NCBI RefSeq assembly: GCF_900115285.1
Contig: NZ_FOYW01000001.1
Coordinates: 1,012,655-1,076,654, forward strand
Source of the DNA: Marinobacter daqiaonensis
GTDB taxonomy: Bacteria; Pseudomonadota; Gammaproteobacteria; Pseudomonadales; Oleiphilaceae
Length of the DNA stretch: 64,000 bases
Direction of reading: 5' to 3'
The notes beneath the pieces are model-generated. The model made no database searches. It worked only from the letters and a program-made list of their open reading frames with translations, and was not told where the DNA came from. This document shows positions 44,499 through 51,397 of this stretch, one piece after another (the first letter of the stretch is position 1; every line of letters begins with the position of its first letter). The position numbers and the translations under genes were made by a program.

Positions 44499-45391
44499 AG
44501 ATGGGTCTCCGCCACGCATTGCATGAGGCTGTTTCTGGCATCAACGTCCCTCACCAGTCGCTTGCGCAGCCCGACATCCAGCTCCAGGTGCACAAAGCCG
44601 TCGAAACCCCGGCGCCGCAGATCGGCGGCCAGTGTGTTGGTGGTGGCGCCGAGTTCGCGAACATCCCGGGGATAGAGCAGTGCCCGGATATCGAGCCGTT
44701 GTGACAGGCAGTCCGCAAGCCGGGCCAGACTTGCTGGCGGAAAACCGCTGCCGTCACTGAGAATGGCCCGGGCTTCACGCCCGGCCCGGCTCTCACGTTT
44801 GGCGCTGCTGAAGCCGTGCAGCTGCAATATCCGCCCACCGGGATGCACGTCGGCGAAGGCCCGGCTCAGGGCATGCAGGTAGCTGTCAGCAATGTGTACA
44901 AGATCGGTGTCATCGCCCTGGTAGCGATGGGTGGTATTCCATGCCGCAGCCATGGCGTTGCCCTCCAGGAAAAGCTTGCGCGCGATGGCCCCTGTACGCA
45001 GATCGTAATACTGGTGAGGCGCCTGGATCAGAAGCGGCGCCCCACCCTCCCTGCGCGCAGCGAAGAAGCCGCGACCCTGGCGTTCGTTGTCCGTTTCGGT
45101 CAGGGCAACGATGTCCGACCGGGGCACGGCAACAGCTTTGAAGCCCAGCCCCACTTGATCAGGCGACCCGAGATATTGCGCTGCCGCGAGACGGTCATCC
45201 GCGGCAAGCCAGTGCCGGAAGCTGTCCTCGGCCTTCAGGAGATCGCTCGCATCGGGCATGACGTAGTCATCGGTTCGGGCCTGTTCGAGCAGTTCGCCAA
45301 GACCCGGATTTTTCGGGGAGGCCAGCGTCATCACGCCGGGAATCATCAGCAGTGCTGCCATCATCAGATACCCCCTGCTCTTTCTTATCAT
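44495..45391 (-). CDS. Exported putative metal-dependent amidohydrolase
   Basis: 298 residues with a signal peptide (LMMAALLMIPGVMTLA). Possible metal ligands: His126 and Asp130 (APHQYYDLRTG), His192 (ILQLHGFSS), and His268/Glu270 (GFVHLELDVGLRKRL). The spacing recalls zinc N-formylglutamate amidohydrolase and phage poly-gamma-glutamate hydrolase folds, but I cannot assign a family. In an operon with CapB- and CapC-like genes, trimming of a gamma-glutamyl polymer in the periplasm is the obvious guess. Overlaps both neighbours by 4 bases. Confidence 0.6.
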   Translation of the reverse strand: MIRKSRGYLMMAALLMIPGVMTLASPKNPGLGELLEQARTDDYVMPDASDLLKAEDSFRHWLAADDRLAAAQYLGSPDQVGLGFKAVAVPRSDIVALTETDNERQGRGFFAARREGGAPLLIQAPHQYYDLRTGAIARKLFLEGNAMAAAWNTTHRYQGDDTDLVHIADSYLHALSRAFADVHPGGRILQLHGFSSAKRESRAGREARAILSDGSGFPPASLARLADCLSQRLDIRALLYPRDVRELGATTNTLAADLRRRGFDGFVHLELDVGLRKRLVRDVDARNSLMQCVAETHL

Positions 45392-47805
45392 TGCTCCTCC
45401 TCGCGAAAGCCGCGCGTGCGCTCGTGCTGCCCCGGCAGAACCTTATGAAAAACGAGATAGCCCGGGGCCCCGCTGTGAAGCGAAAATTCCACCCTGACAC
45501 TGCCATTGGCCAGGTCGCTGCCCAGATCAACCAGAATCGGCTGGCCCCGGGAAAGCCGTTCACGCTGCTGGTCGAGCACATAGCCGACCTTTGCCTCCCC
45601 GGCTGAGGGCGTTATCCGGTACAGGCGCTCGAGATGGGTCCACTCCTGTGACGGTCCTGATTCCAGGGCGCCGGGTATGACGCGCACACGAACCGTGCTT
45701 TCGGCCCCGGCCTCGCCGAGAGAATAGAAGCGCGCCCCCACAAGCTGGCCGTCTTCACGCTTGTCGACGTCATAGCGCAGCGGCGCCGCCTCCAGGCGGA
45801 AGGCCATACGGCGGAGATAGCCTGACTCCTCGGGATAACGGTAGTTCATCAGCCAGATGCCACGGGCACTGGCATCAAGCTCCATCTCGTGTCGGCCCGG
45901 GGAGATTGAAGGCAGCCGGATCTCACCCCGCCGGCCGATCAGCTCGTGGCGTACCGTTCTGCCATCAATGCGTAGGCGCAGATTGAATGGGTCCGGGTTA
46001 TCGCGCAGATAGATCAGTTGCGGCTCCAGCTGTCGAACGACACCGGGCGCAGCGATTTCCACCGTCTGGGCCCCCTGCCTGAGGGGCTTGAAGTAGCCAG
46101 GAAGCCCGCTCGGGCGCAGCCGTTCCTCGCCACTCAAAGGAACCAGGATGCGTGCGCCCCGTGCCGCTAACTGGGGGTCCAGGGCCTGCCACTGGTAGCG
46201 CCCGGCCAGCAGTTCGGAATCGCGCTCCGGGGGCCGTGACTGAAGGTGCAGCACCAGGCTGGTATCGGGCTCTTTTTGTGCTGCTGGCTGCAGGATGAAC
46301 CAGCCTGGCTGGGCAGGATCGTCGCCACGCCAGGCATAGTAGTCCACCGGCACACGGGTACGGTGAGGCAGGTCATCGGGCCGGGTATAGGCATTGGCCA
46401 GAAGTCGCTGGTGGCTGGTCAATTCGATCCGGGTCACCTCTGGTGGCAGGCGCAGGTAGAAGCTCGCCGGCTCGGAAAGATCCGCCACCGGCTGGGTGTC
46501 GGCTACCCGGTCGATCATCGATGGCCTGACCCGGGCTTCGAGACTGCCCTGGTCCACCGCCCTGCCCCGGGCGTCAAACAGCCGATAAGTGGCGCGAATG
46601 TTCGCCTCCGCCGGCAGGGGCTCACCATCACCATGGGCGCGCAGGTCAAGGCGCAGGGAGGTGCCAACATCATCACCGGGCAGAATCCGGAAATGCGCCG
46701 GAAGCCCGGGCTGCACAGCCGGGGAACGAAGATAGCGTGGTTCAGGTAGTGCGCTCTTGCCAGCCCCGACCGGCCAGATGTCGAGCATGCCGGGCTGGTT
46801 CGGGATAACAACCAGAAGCCCAGGCGAGAGAGTCTGCTCCAATGCCAGGGGCTCGCCGGTAGGCGTCACCACCTCCTGTCGCGGTTCCTCCAACCGCTCG
46901 GTGATGTGCCGAAGCTCAAGCTCGGGCTCAAGGTCCTCATCGACCAGAAGCGGTCTGAACTTGATGCGGTAGCGTCCCGCCGTTTCGATGGGCAGCACGC
47001 CCATGCGATTCGGTCCGGCATAGAGGCCAGGGGATCGGGGCATAAGGTTCGGGTCAAGGAAAGACTCGGCCCCCTGGATGCTGAACAGGGTACCCTGTGC
47101 GGGGTTGGTTCCGAGCGGCCCCACCGGCTGCCACTGGCGCTCCAGCAGATTGAGTCGCTCCTCACGGGTCAGCAGTTCCGGCGGGTAGATGACGCCACGG
47201 GCGAGTCGCGTCTTCTTTTCCTGACTCAGCCGCTCCCAGGCCACGGAGGCCTGTCGCTCGCTCATCCGCTCCTCGTAATAGAGGCGTACGGCGACATTTT
47301 CAAGGGGTGGCGCAAGAGGTTCCAGGCGCAGACGCACAAAGGCCGTCCGGGGCAACCCCTCCAGCTGCATGTTGATGGACTGCCCGGCGGCAATCGCCAG
47401 GGACCGATCGGTATAGAGATTGCGTGAAACCGGCAGGCCATCCTTGAACAGCGGCTGGGGTATCTGCGTCTCGTGGACATAGCGCCCCTCGTTCAGGACC
47501 CTCCCCTTGCCATCCACAAGCTCGTATTCAAGGGCATAACGCATGGGAGCGTCCAACCCGGTGTCGGGCGCGGCGCCGGCATGGGTCAGTATGCGCAGTC
47601 GCGCAGCCTGGCTGATGACAGGAAAGGTCAGCCATTCGTGTTCGGCCAGGAAGTAGACCGTCGAGGGGCGAGCGGTCAGATCAAGCTGCTGGGTAACCGC
47701 CGGGGCCGGCGGCGGAACCTCAAACAGGCTACGCAGGGGCTTATAGAGAAACGTTGCCGCAACAACGAGCAGCAGCAAAAGCAGCAGACGTCCCAGGACC
47801 CTCAT
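45388..47805 (-). CDS. Membrane-anchored periplasmic beta-rich protein, unknown function
   Basis: 805 residues. One N-terminal anchor (residues 4-22, LGRLLLLLLLVVAATFLYK) then a large periplasmic part predicted mostly beta. No enzyme motif is visible. Several segments are styled like those of the giant outer-membrane protein downstream (for example LRLRIDGRTVRHELIGRRGE and SPGRHEMELDASARGIWLMN versus its LEVPSGLHQVRLRPRDND), suggesting shared modules. Location between the CapC-like and hydrolase genes suggests a periplasmic adaptor linking inner-membrane synthesis to the outer-membrane protein. Confidence 0.6.
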   Translation of the reverse strand: MRVLGRLLLLLLLVVAATFLYKPLRSLFEVPPPAPAVTQQLDLTARPSTVYFLAEHEWLTFPVISQAARLRILTHAGAAPDTGLDAPMRYALEYELVDGKGRVLNEGRYVHETQIPQPLFKDGLPVSRNLYTDRSLAIAAGQSINMQLEGLPRTAFVRLRLEPLAPPLENVAVRLYYEERMSERQASVAWERLSQEKKTRLARGVIYPPELLTREERLNLLERQWQPVGPLGTNPAQGTLFSIQGAESFLDPNLMPRSPGLYAGPNRMGVLPIETAGRYRIKFRPLLVDEDLEPELELRHITERLEEPRQEVVTPTGEPLALEQTLSPGLLVVIPNQPGMLDIWPVGAGKSALPEPRYLRSPAVQPGLPAHFRILPGDDVGTSLRLDLRAHGDGEPLPAEANIRATYRLFDARGRAVDQGSLEARVRPSMIDRVADTQPVADLSEPASFYLRLPPEVTRIELTSHQRLLANAYTRPDDLPHRTRVPVDYYAWRGDDPAQPGWFILQPAAQKEPDTSLVLHLQSRPPERDSELLAGRYQWQALDPQLAARGARILVPLSGEERLRPSGLPGYFKPLRQGAQTVEIAAPGVVRQLEPQLIYLRDNPDPFNLRLRIDGRTVRHELIGRRGEIRLPSISPGRHEMELDASARGIWLMNYRYPEESGYLRRMAFRLEAAPLRYDVDKREDGQLVGARFYSLGEAGAESTVRVRVIPGALESGPSQEWTHLERLYRITPSAGEAKVGYVLDQQRERLSRGQPILVDLGSDLANGSVRVEFSLHSGAPGYLVFHKVLPGQHERTRGFREEEQ

Positions 47806-50800
47806 TCCCCGCCTCCCGAAAGCAGCAGAAAGGCCCGGCGACGGATGAAGTCCTCAAGCACCGTAGCCAGGCGTTCCGGCGCCGGATGGATGATGTCATC
47901 ACTGAGCGGGTTCAGGTTGGCGATGGCCAGGATGGACCGGTCGCCATCCGCATCTGATACCAGCAGAAAAGCCTGACGGGTGTCGCTCTCGAGCACCCGG
48001 ACAAGCTCATACCCCTGGTGCTGCAGCTGGCGCAGGGCGACGATATCGTCGGTTTCCCTGTAATGCTCAAGCAGAGACACCACACGATCCGGCAGCCGTG
48101 CAGGGGACAGACCCTCTTGCACCACCTGGCTGGCAAGGGAGGCGTCCAGGGTATCGATCCCGAGAGCCTGGAGCTGTAGCCGCTGCTGGCGGTCGTCCGA
48201 CGGCAACCCGAAGGCACGCCTGGCAGAGGGCGCGATCCAGGCGATTGCGAAATCGGTGTTACGGGCGGCCGCCAGGTAGCCTGTCTGGGCGCTGCTTCCC
48301 ACCTCATAGCCGGCGGTTTCTGCATCGCCGAGCACTTCCTCGGGGGCAAGCCCCATGGTGTTCAGGGTCCGGCGCAACCTTTCACGCAGTGGGAGGGGCG
48401 TGGCCTCGGGGCGCAGGCCGTCCTCGAAGGCCAGAAGGCTCGGTGACCGAGTGGCCGTCTTATGGCCCATACCGCGCACCTGGGTGACCAGCAGAGGCGC
48501 CCCCCGGGCTTCCCGCACGAACACCTGATGCACCAGGTTGAAGAGGCTGCGCTGATTGCGCGGGTTCAGCACATCCGACCCCCCCTCCGGATCACGGAAG
48601 GGGTGACTGCCGGCAATCACAAGTCCACCGGCATCAAGAGTCTGGAACAGCATGGTGCCGGCCTCCAGGGTATTGTTCTCGTAGCGTGGTCGAGGCACTT
48701 CGACAAGCTGGGAGGAAGCTCCCCCGATGTTGATCACGAATATGCCCCAGGGCTGGGTGGGCGTGGCGTCCAGCGTGTTTTCAAGTATCAGGTAGTGCTG
48801 ATCCCGGGACCGGTCATGGAAACGGATAATGCGATAGCCAAGCCCCCGGGCCAGCTCATCGAGATAACGCAGCTCATCCAGCCGGCCCTCTGACCACGTT
48901 GTCCGTGGCCCGTGCGCAGCGAGTTCGAGAAGCGGAGTCAGTACCTCGAGGTCGAGAAACAGCAGCTCGTCAAGTCGCGGCTGGCGGAAGGCGGGGCCTT
49001 CTGCCTCACGGAGCATGGCGGTTTTTTCCAGCAGGTAGTCGCTCAGGGCGCCCGCGAAGCTCACCAGAGGCGTCGGCGAGACCTCCTGGCTGTGGCTGCG
49101 GGCCACCAGCGGTCGCAGCGAGTCCGGGTTCAGGTAAAGCTCCGCAAAGCCGCTGCGTGTTCGCTCGCGCTGCACATTGGGAATGTCGGGCGTGTCCCAG
49201 CGCAGGGTCAGCTCCCCAAGAAGCCGCTCAAGAGACTGCAACTGCAGACCCTCCGGCAGTTGCTGCTTCACCAGCAGCTGGCTGGACGTGGCGAGAAGAT
49301 CTGATACCTCGGGCGCCTGGCCGCCGAGCAGGCTGCGCGCGGCCGATCGGGTAATCAGCCGTACCTGGAGCGCATTGCGCGGGCCGAAGGTCTGGTGGAA
49401 CTGATGAAAGAAGCTTCCCGGATTGCGGGTCACGTCGATGGTTCCGGCTGTGCTCTCCCGCACACGTACACTGCTCACGGCAAGAGCCGCGGCCTGCTGG
49501 TCACGGAACAGTGCAAGTCCCGCCTCGGTGGTGCCCCGCTCATCGATGGCCGAAGGTATCTCGACCACCAGCCCGCTTTCGGGCCGGATGTCGATAACGT
49601 AGGTGCCCCAGCCCCGGGGAGCCCCCACCTCACTCAGCACCAGGTAGCGGTCCTCGGCCCGGACGATGGTGTAGTCGAGCTCACTGAGCCTGAGCCGGGC
49701 CTGCTCGAGCAACTCCGGGACACCTTCATGCTGATAGCGCCTGAGGGCCTGAAGCGCCTCCTGAAAGCGGGCGAGCTGGGCGCCGCTGGGTTGCGGCAGG
49801 TTTTCCCGGGCCACCACGCCGTAATCAATCACCCGTTGTCGCAGGAGCATGTCCCCGAGTGTTTCCGCAGTTTCCGGTGGCGCCACGAAAACCTCGGTGT
49901 CGGAAGTGCCCTCTACCAGCCGAGCCGGGATGAAGCTCAGGGCAAAGCCGAGGAAGCTGGCCACCACCACGGCCGTGGCTGAGGTCTGCAGGGTGGCGCG
50001 GGTGACCCGGATGCCGATGTCCTTGTCGTGGATCTTGAGCGCCAGCAGGGTCGAAATGAGATAACCGAAAGCGAAGAAGTCGGTGACCTTGATCCAGGGC
50101 GCGAACAACTCGAAGCCATAGCCAAGCAGCAGTTTGTAGACAAAGCCCACACTGAAAAAGAAGAACAGCTTGCGGGCCCCGGACAGGTTGATGTTGCCGA
50201 AAAAGGGCAGCCTCAGCAGCAGGTGCACCGCGACCAGAATCACGCCCACTTCGGCGAAGGTCACCAGCAGCTTGGCGGGCTGGTACCACTGCAGAGCCAG
50301 CAGCGAGGGAATCAGGATGCCGTTGAATTCCCAGGCGTAGTGCAGGTTCATGCGCGAAGCGATAAAGGCTGTCGTCAAAAGGATGATATAGGCCTTGGGG
50401 CTTGCCAGAATCGAGCTCGCCACGTCCTCGTAGAGGTAGTTCAGGTTGCTGACCGAGAAGTTGGTCAGTTCCATCAGTCCGAAGCGCACCAGCACGAAAG
50501 TGACAGCGAGGATGATCAGCAGCCAGAAGGAGCCCCGTGCAAGGCCCGGCTTCCAGAAATTGTTGGCGATCAGGGCCACGATGATCAGGCCGAAACTGTG
50601 CAGGTTGTTGGCGTAGTCGAACTCCAGGCCGAAATTCGCGTCCACCCAGGCGCCAACGCCCGGCAGCCAGTAGGCGTCGAAAACAACCCGGACAACGACG
50701 CTTGTCAGCACCAGGGCAAAGAATCGGTCACGGCCGAAAAAGTCGGCGAGACCCAGATAGCGCCCACCGAGGCTTGAGACGGTCAGGACCACCAGATAGG

Positions 50801-51014
50801 TAACCATGCCTTCGCCGATGATGACCGCCACGCTCCAGGGCTTGATCAGCAGAAGCGGCACCAGATAACCGGGCACCACAAGGCCCGCCAGGCTCCAGCC
50901 AAAGCGCAGGTTGAAGAAGGCAACGACGGCCACCCCCACCCAGACAGTGGTGATGACGGAACTGGCAAGGCTGCCCTCGGGAAAGATGCTTAAAGGCAGC
51001 AGGTCCCAATTCAT
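47802..51014 (-). CDS. CapC/PgsC-like membrane protein with two CapC units and a long soluble tail
   Basis: 1070 residues. Residues about 1-180 match CapC/PgsC: FGWSLAGLVVPGYLVPLLLI, GRDRFFALVLTSVVVRVVFD, LIIVALIANNFWKPGL. Residues about 195-362 look like a second copy (YAWEFNGILIPSLLALQWYQ, SGARKLFFFFSVGFVYKLLL). The remaining 700 residues are soluble and contain two related blocks (about 446-560 and 727-850) that resemble the hydrolase encoded at 44495-45391 but lack its His ligands. Ordinary PgsC is about 150 residues. Its ATG overlaps the stop of the receiver gene (TGATG). CapC partners CapB in poly-gamma-glutamate synthesis. Confidence 0.8.
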   Translation of the reverse strand: MNWDLLPLSIFPEGSLASSVITTVWVGVAVVAFFNLRFGWSLAGLVVPGYLVPLLLIKPWSVAVIIGEGMVTYLVVLTVSSLGGRYLGLADFFGRDRFFALVLTSVVVRVVFDAYWLPGVGAWVDANFGLEFDYANNLHSFGLIIVALIANNFWKPGLARGSFWLLIILAVTFVLVRFGLMELTNFSVSNLNYLYEDVASSILASPKAYIILLTTAFIASRMNLHYAWEFNGILIPSLLALQWYQPAKLLVTFAEVGVILVAVHLLLRLPFFGNINLSGARKLFFFFSVGFVYKLLLGYGFELFAPWIKVTDFFAFGYLISTLLALKIHDKDIGIRVTRATLQTSATAVVVASFLGFALSFIPARLVEGTSDTEVFVAPPETAETLGDMLLRQRVIDYGVVARENLPQPSGAQLARFQEALQALRRYQHEGVPELLEQARLRLSELDYTIVRAEDRYLVLSEVGAPRGWGTYVIDIRPESGLVVEIPSAIDERGTTEAGLALFRDQQAAALAVSSVRVRESTAGTIDVTRNPGSFFHQFHQTFGPRNALQVRLITRSAARSLLGGQAPEVSDLLATSSQLLVKQQLPEGLQLQSLERLLGELTLRWDTPDIPNVQRERTRSGFAELYLNPDSLRPLVARSHSQEVSPTPLVSFAGALSDYLLEKTAMLREAEGPAFRQPRLDELLFLDLEVLTPLLELAAHGPRTTWSEGRLDELRYLDELARGLGYRIIRFHDRSRDQHYLILENTLDATPTQPWGIFVINIGGASSQLVEVPRPRYENNTLEAGTMLFQTLDAGGLVIAGSHPFRDPEGGSDVLNPRNQRSLFNLVHQVFVREARGAPLLVTQVRGMGHKTATRSPSLLAFEDGLRPEATPLPLRERLRRTLNTMGLAPEEVLGDAETAGYEVGSSAQTGYLAAARNTDFAIAWIAPSARRAFGLPSDDRQQRLQLQALGIDTLDASLASQVVQEGLSPARLPDRVVSLLEHYRETDDIVALRQLQHQGYELVRVLESDTRQAFLLVSDADGDRSILAIANLNPLSDDIIHPAPERLATVLEDFIRRRAFLLLSGGGE

Positions 51015-51397
51015 CAGGCGAGAAGCCCCCTGACCAGGGAGTCGAGCGCCTGGATATCGAGGGGCTTGTGGGCCACGGCATCAGCGCCGGCAGCTTTCAA
51101 CTGCTCGTCGAGACCCGGGCGCACGGTGCCGGTAAGCATCAGGATGGGCTGCTCAAGCTTCTGCTCCTCCCTGAGCCAGCGCAGCAGGTACTCACCATCG
51201 AGCTCCGGCATCCACAGATCCAGGATGAAAAGGTCGGGTGGTCCCTCACGGGTCACCTCTTCCATGGCTTGCCTGGCACCTGGCGCGTGCCTTACTTCGA
51301 AGCCGGCACGGCGCAACACGAAGCCGAGAAGCTGTGCTACATCGGCATCGTCGTCGACGAGAAAAATACGCTTACTTTGGGTCTGCGAGTTCGTCAT
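51014..51397 (-). CDS. Single-domain response regulator receiver
   Basis: 127 residues, only a CheY-like receiver: acidic pocket DDDADV (Asp15-17), phospho-Asp60 in DLFILDLWMPELDG, Thr in MLTGTVRPG and Lys in VAHKPLD. No output domain. Overlaps the end of the CHASE2 sensor gene by 26 bases and the CapC-like start by 1 base, so it is made together with them. Likely to control the synthase by protein contact; the phosphate donor is uncertain because the operon's own sensor lacks a phospho-His. Confidence 0.85.
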   Translation of the reverse strand: MTNSQTQSKRIFLVDDDADVAQLLGFVLRRAGFEVRHAPGARQAMEEVTREGPPDLFILDLWMPELDGEYLLRWLREEQKLEQPILMLTGTVRPGLDEQLKAAGADAVAHKPLDIQALDSLVRGLLA

